NCBI GenBank assembly: GCA_944393025.1
Contig: CALXYR010000004.1
Span: forward strand, 1-33,109
Direction of reading: 5' to 3'
Source of the DNA: an uncultured Clostridia bacterium
GTDB taxonomy: Bacteria > Bacillota > Clostridia > TANB77 > CAG-508
Length of the DNA: 33,109 nucleotides
Both the position numbers and the translations under genes were made by a program. Positions within the stretch are counted from its first letter, which is position 1, and each line of letters begins with the position of its first letter. The notes under the pieces are model-generated. The model was not told the DNA's origin. It was given only the letters and a program-made list of their open reading frames with translations, and ran no database searches. Of the stretch, positions 8,430-15,895 are shown in pieces.

Positions 8430-8490
8430 ATTTTAAAAAAATAATACTATTCAAAGAGAAAATTAATATATTTCTATGAATAGTACTATT
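8430..8490 (-). terminator. Intrinsic terminator at the end of the pil operon
   Basis: The arms AATAATACTATTCA (8440-8453) and TGAATAGTACTATT (8477-8490) pair at 13 of 14 positions. Reading leftwards the hairpin is followed by a run of six or more T. It lies 14 bases after the pilC stop and separates the pilus operon from the ROK kinase gene. The loop is fairly long (23 bases). Confidence 0.75.
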
Positions 8491-8503
8491 TTATTATATT
8501 TTA

Positions 8504-9871
8504 TTACATAGTTATATCTATGTCTAAATCTACAGATTCGAATATCCAGCCACCCATATATAATTGTATACATGGTACAATTACTACTATTACTAGGAAT
8601 ATTAAAAATATACCTACTATAGAATATACAACTTGTGGTAGCACTGCCATAACTTTTTGTATTAAATTATTAATATCCATTTCCATATATTCTACTAATT
8701 TTCTCATCATTTCTATTAAATCTGTTTGCATTCCTATTTTTAACATTTCTGTCTGCATTGATGAAGATAATCCAGAATTTTCAAATGGTTCAATCCAAGA
8801 TGCACCAATTAATATATTATTAATTGCTGTTTCGATAATTGATAACATAACATAATTTTTTACTACTGCCTTACTTACATCTAATGCTTCTTGAATTCTC
8901 ATTCCATTTTCAAGATTTAATAACATTGCTCTCATAAATCTTGAAAAATCCATTGCATAAATTAGTTTTCCAAATATCGGCATTTTATATTTGAAATAAT
9001 CAAAATCATATCTTCCCTTTGGTGTTTTAATATATACTATTACTCCTCCTATAACTGATGAAAATATAATTACAGGTATATACCATACATTTATTAGTCC
9101 ATTACAAAAATCTACAAACCATAATGTTATTTCTGGAAGTGTCTGAGTTGTTCCTGATTGTGCAAATGCTTCTTGAATTAATGGTATTATATATGCTACA
9201 CCAAATATTAATAATCCTAAAATTGCCAATAATTGTAATACATTAGGAATTATTATTTTCTTTAATCTTGAACTTGTAAGATCAACATCTTCCAAATACT
9301 TTACAGCTTGTTCTAAAGATTTTTCAAGAGAACCAGACATTTCTCCAACTCTTATCATATTAATATATATATATGGAAATATATTAGAATAATACTCCAT
9401 TGTTGTATACATATATTCTCCTGATTCAACACCAGCTAATATATCTTGTAATATACCTCTTAGTGATAAATTGTCTGTACTTTCTATAATTGTACTTAAT
9501 GCATGTATATTATTAAAATTTGCTTTTTTAAGTAAGTAAAAATTCTGAGTAAATATAATAATATCTCTAGTGGTTATTTTTTCTTCTCTTGCCAAAGCAA
9601 TATTTATTCTCTCTTTTAAAGTTGGTTTAGCTTTTAATCTTCCTTGCATTATATTGGCTGAATTTGCTTGTTTCATAATGTCATCGATATCTAATATATT
9701 TCTTCTATTAGCTTTTGCTTTTTTGCTTTTATAACCAACTTGTGTAATACTTATTGGCATTAATCCGTTATTTTTTAATTTCTTTATAAGGTTATTCCTA
9801 TTTACATCTTCAACTCTATTCCTTACAACTTGTCCATTTGATGTTATTGCTCTATAAATATATTCAGGCAT
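8504..9871 (-). CDS. pilC: Type IV pilus platform protein PilC/GspF
   Basis: PilC is the polytopic inner-membrane platform that couples the PilB and PilT motors to pilin assembly. The 455-aa protein has the usual N-terminal segment (YIYRAITSNGQVVRN, with the family's LKNNGLMPISI), a linker, and two T2SSF domains. Each T2SSF domain ends in hydrophobic segments: one around residues 210-235, another at 262-285, and a last at 410-435. The signature VGEMSGSLEKSL lies near residue 175. Length is slightly above the usual ~400 because of a ~50-residue basic linker after residue 45. GGAAAGGAGG precedes the ATG. It is the last gene of the pilus operon, 32 bases after pilT and immediately before the operon terminator. 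Confidence 0.93.
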   Translation of the reverse strand: MPEYIYRAITSNGQVVRNRVEDVNRNNLIKKLKNNGLMPISITQVGYKSKKAKANRRNILDIDDIMKQANSANIMQGRLKAKPTLKERINIALAREEKITTRDIIIFTQNFYLLKKANFNNIHALSTIIESTDNLSLRGILQDILAGVESGEYMYTTMEYYSNIFPYIYINMIRVGEMSGSLEKSLEQAVKYLEDVDLTSSRLKKIIIPNVLQLLAILGLLIFGVAYIIPLIQEAFAQSGTTQTLPEITLWFVDFCNGLINVWYIPVIIFSSVIGGVIVYIKTPKGRYDFDYFKYKMPIFGKLIYAMDFSRFMRAMLLNLENGMRIQEALDVSKAVVKNYVMLSIIETAINNILIGASWIEPFENSGLSSSMQTEMLKIGMQTDLIEMMRKLVEYMEMDINNLIQKVMAVLPQVVYSIVGIFLIFLVIVVIVPCIQLYMGGWIFESVDLDIDITM

Positions 9872-9903
9872 TTTTCCTCCTTTCCAATAAAATTTTAATA
9901 ATT

Positions 9904-11022
9904 TTATTGCTGTATTCTATTTGTTTTTTCTTTATTTATTTTTAATTGCATTATAGTTCTATTTAAAATTTCTATATTTTTTTCCTCTATTTGTGCCTTT
10001 GCTTGTTCTAATGTTATTACATCATTCACAAAAAGCTCTGCTATTGAATTAATTAATCCTATACTTCCTTTTTCTGAATTACTTTGTATCGCATCTTCTA
10101 TTTCAGATACACTGATTTTCTCTTTTCGTATTATTCCAGCTACTATATTATCTACAACCATAACTTCTGGAACTAAAACTAACTCATTTTTTTTGTCAGG
10201 TAATAGTCTTTGTGAAATTACTAATTTTAACAATGAAGAAATTAAATATTTAACTGTTTGTTGGTCTCTTATTTCATAAAAGTTTACCATTCTATCTATT
10301 GTTTCTGCACATGATTTTGTATGAAGTGTACCTATTACTAAATGCCCTGCTTCTGCTGTTTCAATTGCTGCTTCCATAGTTTCTCTATCTCTAATTTCTC
10401 CTATTACTAATATATCACAATCTTCTCTTAAACAGTTTTTTACACCATCACTATAATTTAAACAATCTCTACCAGCACCAATTTCTTTTTGTACTACTAT
10501 TGACTTTTTACTTTTATGTTTATATTCAACAGGACTTTCTAATGTAAGTATTTTTTTATTTTGATTTTCATTTATTTCATTTATAAGAGCATTTAAAGTA
10601 GTAGTTTTACCTGAATTTGTCTTACCTGTGACTAATATTAAACCTTGTGGTTGGTATGTCATTCTTCTTACTATATCTGGTACACCTAAGTCTTTGTATT
10701 TTGGTAATTCACTTTTTATTAATCTTAATGTAAATATTGGTACATCATCTGCTAGTGAAATGTTTACCCTTAATCGTATATCTTCATACTCAAAAGAAGT
10801 ATCTAATCTTTTAGTTTCTTTAAATACTTTATCTTTATCTAAATTTCCTCTTACAAAATAATCATATATGTCATACATATCATCTACTGTAAGAACTGAA
10901 GGAGTTTCAAATTCAATTAATTGTCTTCTTATTCTAAGCATTGGCTTTAAGTTACATATTAAATGAATATCAGATGCATCCTTTTTTTTTGCAACTTTTA
11001 AAATTTCATCAATGTCTATCAT
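9904..11022 (-). CDS. pilT: Type IV pilus retraction ATPase PilT-like
   Basis: PilT-type hexameric ATPases depolymerise pili and power twitching. The 372-aa protein has the PilT N-terminal PAS-like domain (KKDASDIHLICNLKPMLRI), a Walker A GKTNSGKTT (133-141), Walker B DILVIGEIRD (203-212), the Asp and His boxes (LESPVEYKHK, GTLHTKSC), and C-terminal helices. The Walker A has Lys-Thr-Asn where GPTGSGKST is usual, and the PilT hallmark AIRNLIRE appears to be replaced by AIQSNSEKG near residue 312. It could therefore be a divergent retraction ATPase or a second assembly-type motor. It begins 17 bases after pilB with an AGGAGGT site. Presence of two ATPases supports a real type IV pilus rather than a secretion-only pseudopilus. 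Confidence 0.88.
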   Translation of the reverse strand: MIDIDEILKVAKKKDASDIHLICNLKPMLRIRRQLIEFETPSVLTVDDMYDIYDYFVRGNLDKDKVFKETKRLDTSFEYEDIRLRVNISLADDVPIFTLRLIKSELPKYKDLGVPDIVRRMTYQPQGLILVTGKTNSGKTTTLNALINEINENQNKKILTLESPVEYKHKSKKSIVVQKEIGAGRDCLNYSDGVKNCLREDCDILVIGEIRDRETMEAAIETAEAGHLVIGTLHTKSCAETIDRMVNFYEIRDQQTVKYLISSLLKLVISQRLLPDKKNELVLVPEVMVVDNIVAGIIRKEKISVSEIEDAIQSNSEKGSIGLINSIAELFVNDVITLEQAKAQIEEKNIEILNRTIMQLKINKEKTNRIQQ

Positions 11023-11039
11023 TGGTTACCTCCTAAATA

Positions 11040-12665
11040 TTAATATATAGCTAATTTATTATTTAGTTCTTGCATATTTGTTATTCCATCTAACATTTTA
11101 TATATTCCATCTACAATTAATGGAACATATCCTGATTCTAATGCACTATTTCTTATTTCTATTGCAGATTTATTATCTACAATTAATGTTCTTAATTCAT
11201 CATTTAAAATAAGTATTTCAAATATACCTATTCTTCCAAGATAACCAGTATTATTACATTTTTTGCAACCAACTGCATCAAATGTTTTTTTGCCATTTAA
11301 ATCAAACTTTATTCCATATTTATCACCAATTTTATTTATAATTTCTTTTTCCTGTTGTGTATATTCTCTTTCTTTTAAACAATATGGGCAAAGCTTTCTT
11401 ACAAGTCTTTGTGATACAGATGTTGCTAATGTACTAGATATATCATAATTTGAAATTCCCATTTTTCTAAGTCTAGTTATAACTTCTATTGCATCTATTG
11501 TGTGAATTGTAGATAATACATAATGTCCTGTTTGTCCTGCTTGCATAGCAATTTCTGCTGTTTCTTTATCTCTTATTTCTCCCACTAGTATTATGTCTGG
11601 GTCTTGTCTTAAGACTGTTCTTAAAGAACTTGCAAATGTTATTTTTGGATCAACTTCAATTTGATTTAATCCATTAATTCTTATTTCAACAGGATCCTCT
11701 ATTGTTGTAATATTTATTTCTGGTCTATTTAAATAATCTATAATACTATATAATGTTGTTGTTTTTCCTTCTCCTGTTGGTGCTGCAATAACTGTTATAC
11801 TATTCTTTTTGTTAAATGCTTTTTTTACTAATTCTTCGTCCTTTGGAAACCCTAAATCAAATATTGATTTTACATCTTCATTTTTCTTTAATAATCTTAA
11901 AACAAATTTTTCTCCATATATATTTTTTTGTGAAGAAACACGAATATTATATTCTGGATACATAACAATCCTTCCATCTTGTGCTTCTTGCTTTTCTTGA
12001 TGCATATTTGATATAGCTTTTAGTCTACCTATAATTTGAGTTTGTTTTTCTTTTCCTATATTTGCTACATCTATTAAAACACCATCAATTCTATATCTTA
12101 TTCTCATACCTTCTTGCATAGGTTCAATATGAATATCGCTTGCTCTTTTTTCCATAGCTGATTTTATTACACTATCTATAAAACCAGATACATCTGCATT
12201 TACATCTATATTTTCTGGATTAGGTGAAAAAGAGTTTAATATTGCATCAATATTTGTTTCAAATGTAATGTATTTTTCCATTATTAAACCTTTATTTAAA
12301 AGTAACAATCTAACGGTTTCAATAGCTCTTCTATTAGATGTATCTGCAAAGCATACTTTTATTTTACCAGCATTTTCTTCAAAAGGTATTGCTTTATATT
12401 GTTTAGCAATATCTATAGATATATAATCTAACATATTAATCCTTAAATCTGCTTCTCTTAAGTAAATAGCTTTTTCGTCTAAGATTTCTCCAATTGCATT
12501 TATTAATATATATGGATCACATAATCTTAAAATATTTAATATATCTCCTATTTTTTTCTTTGGTTCAGCTTTTTGATATTCTAACGCTTTTTCTATATCC
12601 GCTTCAGATACAATTCCTTTTTTTACCAATTCTATTCCTAATGGTTGTCTTTTTTTAGAATCCAT
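11040..12665 (-). CDS. pilB: Type IV pilus assembly ATPase PilB/GspE
   Basis: PilB hexamers hydrolyse ATP at the cytoplasmic face of PilC to extrude the pilus. The 541-aa protein has an N-terminal MshEN/GspE-N domain (PLGIELVKKGIVSEADIEKAL), the linker N2 domain (SDIHIEP, RIRYRIDGVL), a Walker A APTGEGKTT (295-303), Asp box TIEDPVE (321-327), Walker B DIILVGEIRD (357-366), a His box STIHT, and a tetracysteine zinc site CPYC (426-429) and CKKC (467-470). The first Gly of the canonical GPTGSGKTT is Ala and the Ser is Glu. The MshEN domain in relatives binds cyclic-di-GMP; whether this copy does is inference only. AAAGGAGA precedes the ATG. pilT follows in 17 bases. Confidence 0.95.
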   Translation of the reverse strand: MDSKKRQPLGIELVKKGIVSEADIEKALEYQKAEPKKKIGDILNILRLCDPYILINAIGEILDEKAIYLREADLRINMLDYISIDIAKQYKAIPFEENAGKIKVCFADTSNRRAIETVRLLLLNKGLIMEKYITFETNIDAILNSFSPNPENIDVNADVSGFIDSVIKSAMEKRASDIHIEPMQEGMRIRYRIDGVLIDVANIGKEKQTQIIGRLKAISNMHQEKQEAQDGRIVMYPEYNIRVSSQKNIYGEKFVLRLLKKNEDVKSIFDLGFPKDEELVKKAFNKKNSITVIAAPTGEGKTTTLYSIIDYLNRPEINITTIEDPVEIRINGLNQIEVDPKITFASSLRTVLRQDPDIILVGEIRDKETAEIAMQAGQTGHYVLSTIHTIDAIEVITRLRKMGISNYDISSTLATSVSQRLVRKLCPYCLKEREYTQQEKEIINKIGDKYGIKFDLNGKKTFDAVGCKKCNNTGYLGRIGIFEILILNDELRTLIVDNKSAIEIRNSALESGYVPLIVDGIYKMLDGITNMQELNNKLAIY

Positions 12666-12696
12666 AGACTTCTCCTTTCATTTGTTAATAATATTA

Positions 12697-13143
12697 TTAC
12701 CAATATCTTAATGTAAATTCAATTTCTTTTTCCATATAATTATTAGAATCTTTTCCAATCTTCATATAAACACTAATAATATTTTTTGTTATAGAATTTA
12801 CATTATATGTTTTTGATTGAAATTTACATTCCAATATATTTCCTGCTATTTTAACATCATTCCTATAAATTGAAACACCCTGAAATTTATATGTTGGTCC
12901 TTCCTCAAATATAATAGTATTATCAGTAACTGTAGCTGAATTATAATTTTTGACATCTGTAGCAAAAAACATAGTAAATTTATTAAATTCTGCAAGATAT
13001 CTAGGAGTATTATTTAATTCATTTATGTTATCATAAAATGTTGTAGCAACTGTAGTCATAACACTCATTACAATAGTTAAAATTACCATGTATATAGTAA
13101 GTGATACTAATGTAATGCCTTTTTGACTATTTACATCATACAT
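12697..13143 (-). CDS. Minor pilin-like protein (148 aa)
   Basis: A short leader ending in QKG is followed by the hydrophobic helix ITLVSLTIYMVILTIVMSV, the class III signal of type IV prepilins, so PilD-type processing after Gly9 is expected. The rest (about residues 35-148) is polar, with beta-rich segments and little similarity to anything I recognise; the C-terminus TLRYW is typical of a beta-strand end. Mature position 5 is Ser rather than Glu. A minor pilin (PilW/GspJ-like position) that primes assembly or caps the fibre is the likely role. GGAG lies nine bases before the ATG. It sits between the other minor pilin and pilB, with 20- to 31-base gaps. Confidence 0.75.
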   Translation of the reverse strand: MYDVNSQKGITLVSLTIYMVILTIVMSVMTTVATTFYDNINELNNTPRYLAEFNKFTMFFATDVKNYNSATVTDNTIIFEEGPTYKFQGVSIYRNDVKIAGNILECKFQSKTYNVNSITKNIISVYMKIGKDSNNYMEKEIEFTLRYW

Positions 13144-13163
13144 TTTTAATACTCCTTTCTTTA

Positions 13164-13571
13164 TTACATTTCTTTAATTTTTAATCTTTGTACATTAAAT
13201 TCTTCTGTATCGCCTTTAAAAGTATAAGATATTTTTAAATTTACAATTTTAATTATATCTTTTAAATTTTCTCCGTAATTTTCAAATTCCAATGAAACTT
13301 TAAAACCATTTGGTATTGAATACTTATTAATATAATATTGACCAGTTTTAGTTTGAGCATCCTCATAAGAAATTTTGTCTATATCTTCTAATATTTGTAC
13401 TGCATACACTGTCATTTGTGAATTCAATTTAGTTTTAATATTATTTTTATATATTGCTGTCATTAGCATTATAACTGAACCTACAAATACAAAAATAATA
13501 ACACTTGCAACTATTATATCTTGCATTGTAAATCCTTTTTCTTCTTTTAACTTTAATTTAATATTTTTCAT
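13164..13571 (-). CDS. Minor pilin-like protein (135 aa)
   Basis: A basic leader KNIKLKLKEEKG is followed by FTMQDIIVASVIIFVFVGSVIML, a type IV prepilin N-terminus with Phe at +1 and Asp (not Glu) at +5. The remainder is a small polar domain with predicted beta strands near the C-terminus (IVNLKISYTFKGDTEEFNVQRLKI). A PilV/GspI-like minor pilin is plausible. There are two adjacent ATG codons; I chose 13571 because AGGTGG lies four bases before it, against one base for 13574. The gap to pilD is only a few bases, suggesting translational coupling. Function is inferred from the signal and the neighbourhood, not from domain similarity. Confidence 0.75.
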   Translation of the reverse strand: MKNIKLKLKEEKGFTMQDIIVASVIIFVFVGSVIMLMTAIYKNNIKTKLNSQMTVYAVQILEDIDKISYEDAQTKTGQYYINKYSIPNGFKVSLEFENYGENLKDIIKIVNLKISYTFKGDTEEFNVQRLKIKEM

Positions 13572-13583
13572 CATACCACCTAT

Positions 13584-14399
13584 TTACTTATAGAATATTG
13601 CAAAATTAGTTATTATTAAAATAATTATATTAGAAACGCACATATAAAATCCTATAGGAATTTTTGCTGAATCTATTTTTATCTTTTTTACTATTTTGCT
13701 TTTTTTAATATGTAATTTATAAATTAATAATTGAATTGAAATTGCAAGTAATGTAACTATAATTGTATAAATACATACTAACTCATAAGTATATAAAACT
13801 ATTAACATGCATAATATTAAAATGTCGATTGTATAACTATCCTTTCCTTTTTTTCTTAAATACGTTACAGAAAATAATAATAAAATACATGATAATATTA
13901 AATAAATAACATATCTATAAATACTAGTGTCATTTTCTACTATGTATAGATATATCATATATATTGCAACACAAATAAAGCCAAATAGTAAAACTGGCTT
14001 TTCTATTTTAATTTTTTCTTTATCAATTCCTCCTATAATAAATAAAGTTGATATATATAATAATCCTATAATTAAATATGTTAATAACTGCCCATTTATA
14101 GTAAGTAAACTTGTTTTAATTGAAAGAGCAAATAATACAAAAACGACTCCTGATAATATTTCAAGTAAAATATATCTTGGTCTTATTTTTTCTTTACAAT
14201 ATCTACATTTTCCTCCTAAAAAAGTATAACTTAATATTGGTATCATATCTAAAAATGATAACCTATGATTACACTTTGGGCAATAAGAACGAGTATGAAG
14301 TATATCTTGTTTTATTGGAATTCTATATACTGCAAGTGAAAAAAAACTTCCAAAAAGTGTTCCTATAAAGAATATTAACATATATAGTATGTAATCCAT
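13584..14399 (-). CDS. pilD: Prepilin peptidase PilD (type 4), divergent catalytic motif
   Basis: PilD cleaves the prepilin leader after Gly and methylates the new N-terminus, at the membrane. The 271-aa protein begins with the FFIGTLFGSFFSLAVYRIP signature and the cytoplasmic DiS_P_DiS zinc domain, CPKC (40-43) and CRYC (65-68) around DMIPILSY. Several membrane helices follow. The first catalytic Asp is Asp126 in GGIDKEKIKIEKP. The second should sit in GxGD, but the matching place reads KKGKDSYTID (183-192): Asp187 or Asp192 may serve, but the strict motif is absent. The last ~60 residues extend past the usual end with a basic segment (IKKSKIVKKIKI). AAGGAG precedes the ATG. It is the only candidate enzyme here for processing the three pilins. 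Confidence 0.85.
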   Translation of the reverse strand: MDYILYMLIFFIGTLFGSFFSLAVYRIPIKQDILHTRSYCPKCNHRLSFLDMIPILSYTFLGGKCRYCKEKIRPRYILLEILSGVVFVLFALSIKTSLLTINGQLLTYLIIGLLYISTLFIIGGIDKEKIKIEKPVLLFGFICVAIYMIYLYIVENDTSIYRYVIYLILSCILLLFSVTYLRKKGKDSYTIDILILCMLIVLYTYELVCIYTIIVTLLAISIQLLIYKLHIKKSKIVKKIKIDSAKIPIGFYMCVSNIIILIITNFAIFYK

Positions 14400-14422
14400 A
14401 TTTTCTCCTTAATTTTAAAATA

Positions 14423-14478
14423 GAGATTATACTTAAAATATAATTATATATTTTAAATTATATTAAGTGTATAATCTC
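14423..14478 (-). terminator. Long AT-rich hairpin between pilin and pilD (possible attenuator)
   Basis: GAGATTATAC (14423-14432) pairs perfectly with GTATAATCTC (14469-14478), and much of the AT-only interior can pair further. Reading leftwards it is followed by a TATTTTAAAATT stretch, an incomplete T run. Such a structure after the pilin gene could stabilise pilin mRNA or reduce read-through into pilD and the downstream motor genes. Confidence 0.5.
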
Positions 14479-14503
14479 ATATTTAATAAAATAATTTTAA
14501 ATC

Positions 14504-14743
14504 TTATTCTGTTACACTTGGAATTGTACCATTTGCTACAAGATCTTCCATGTATTTTATAGCATCATTTACCATTATTGCTGAATTTTCTGAATCTTGT
14601 TGTCCAACTTCTTTTGCTTTTTCAGCATATGGTATTAATCCACCATTAAAAGCAAATGAAATTGCTACTGTTGCTAATATTATTAGTATAACTATTGTTA
14701 TTACTAATGCAACTAAAGTAATACCTTTTTGATTTCTTAACAT
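14504..14743 (-). CDS. Pilin, very short (79 aa)
   Basis: The leader MLRNQKG is followed by ITLVALVITIVILIILATVAIS, the class III type IV pilin helix common in Firmicute prepilins, then a short helical stretch (GGLIPYAEKAKEVGQQDSENSAIMVNDAIKYMEDLVANG) and no globular beta domain. It is about half the size of ordinary major pilins (130-160 aa). Mature position 5 is Ala instead of Glu. The AAAGGAGG site is the strongest in the operon, and the gene is flanked by a 75-base gap upstream and a hairpin downstream, consistent with separate high expression. It is the best candidate for the main subunit in the window, though a larger major pilin could be encoded elsewhere. Confidence 0.82.
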   Translation of the reverse strand: MLRNQKGITLVALVITIVILIILATVAISFAFNGGLIPYAEKAKEVGQQDSENSAIMVNDAIKYMEDLVANGTIPSVTE

Positions 14744-14818
14744 TTAAAATTCCTCCTTTATTTTTTTGTATATATCTATATAAAATAAATATAACCTAAG
14801 TTTATTATGAATTAAGTT

Positions 14819-15214
14819 TTACTTAATTCCTTCATCATTAAAAAATGTTTCTGTTGAATTTTTATCTACTGTTTCCGAATTGTTATTTGCATTTGTATTA
14901 TTTTCATTTTCTATATTACTATTATTTTCACTAGATAATGCAAATGGATTTGCTTTACCTTCTGAATAACTTCCACTTTGTTTGTATATATTTAAATCAG
15001 AATCTGTAACTTCATAAGTTACTTCAATTTTTTCTGATTCAGTTATTTCTTCTTCTATTTCATTTTTTACTTCATCAGGTGTAATATATGCTTCTTTCTC
15101 TGGTATAACTTTATTTATAGGAATATAGTCATAAAATAATATTCCTAATATTAATATTATTGCTATACTCAAGAGTAATATTATGACAATTTCCTTTATT
15201 ACAGATTTTATCAT
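14819..15214 (-). CDS. Membrane-anchored protein in the PilP position (131 aa)
   Basis: One N-terminal membrane helix (IVIILLLSIAIILILGILFYDYI) is followed by an extracytoplasmic region rich in Glu, Asn and Ser. It includes the segment GSYSEGKANPFA, reminiscent of the short xDPF/ANPF stretch seen in PilP and other alignment proteins, and a low-complexity Asn-rich tail. I chose the ATG at 15214, which has GGAGG five bases upstream; a longer ORF from 15226 (adding MEEN) would begin inside that ribosome binding site. Its place right after pilO is that of pilP, but monoderm bacteria have no secretin for PilP to bind and no lipobox is visible. The PilP-like assignment is therefore by position and weak motif only. 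Confidence 0.65.
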   Translation of the reverse strand: MIKSVIKEIVIILLLSIAIILILGILFYDYIPINKVIPEKEAYITPDEVKNEIEEEITESEKIEVTYEVTDSDLNIYKQSGSYSEGKANPFALSSENNSNIENENNTNANNNSETVDKNSTETFFNDEGIK

Positions 15215-15232
15215 ATTTTCCTCCATTTCTAT

Positions 15233-15895
15233 TTATTGAGTAACTTCATTTGTTGTATTTTCTGATACATTATTTTCAGTTTCTTCATTTGTCTGCTTAA
15301 CTTCTTCTGTGGTATTTTCTAATTTTATTTTTATATCTGTAACATTAAATGTTGCTTTTAAATTTTCTCCATCAGGTGTTAATATAAAATCATTTACTCT
15401 AAAATTAAGTTCACTATCTTCTTCTATTGCTGATATAAATTCAATAATTCCTACATATTTTCCAACCACTGTAAAATTTAAATCTTTTGTTATTTTATCA
15501 CCTGCTGTTCCTTCTTTAATGTCTAGTTTTAGATTAACTCCTTCTTTTCTTGCATGTCTACCTATTTTTACCCATAAATATTCTATATTGTACATTTCTT
15601 CTGTATTTGCTTTATTTATTTCATTTTCTGTACTTATATTTGCTAATTTATAATAACTTTCTTTATTTGTCAATAATAATTCAACATTTTGATTTAATTC
15701 TGACTTTTTTGATTGTAAGTCACTTTTTATTTTTTTGTTAGTTTCATTTATTTTATTTGTTAAATCATTATTTAATTCTATAATTTGAGATACGCCTAAT
15801 ACTTGAAATGTACTTATTGATAATCCTTGAAACATAGCAAAATATGCCAAAACAATTAATAATATTAGTAATATTAAAATCAAAAATTTTCTCAT
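15233..15895 (-). CDS. pilO: Type IV pilus alignment protein PilO-like
   Basis: PilO is a bitopic membrane protein that dimerises with PilN to link the cytoplasmic PilM/PilB machinery with the pilus. The 220-aa protein has a short basic N-terminus, one membrane helix (residues 4-24), a coiled coil (about 40-80) and a ferredoxin-like domain (about 85-190; LNFTVVGKYVGIIEFISAIEED is the characteristic segment), then a low-complexity Thr/Asn/Glu tail. The start codon overlaps the pilMN stop by four bases (ATGA), so translation is coupled. Together with the preceding fusion it gives the complete M-N-O set. Confidence 0.87.
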   Translation of the reverse strand: MRKFLILILLILLIVLAYFAMFQGLSISTFQVLGVSQIIELNNDLTNKINETNKKIKSDLQSKKSELNQNVELLLTNKESYYKLANISTENEINKANTEEMYNIEYLWVKIGRHARKEGVNLKLDIKEGTAGDKITKDLNFTVVGKYVGIIEFISAIEEDSELNFRVNDFILTPDGENLKATFNVTDIKIKLENTTEEVKQTNEETENNVSENTTNEVTQ

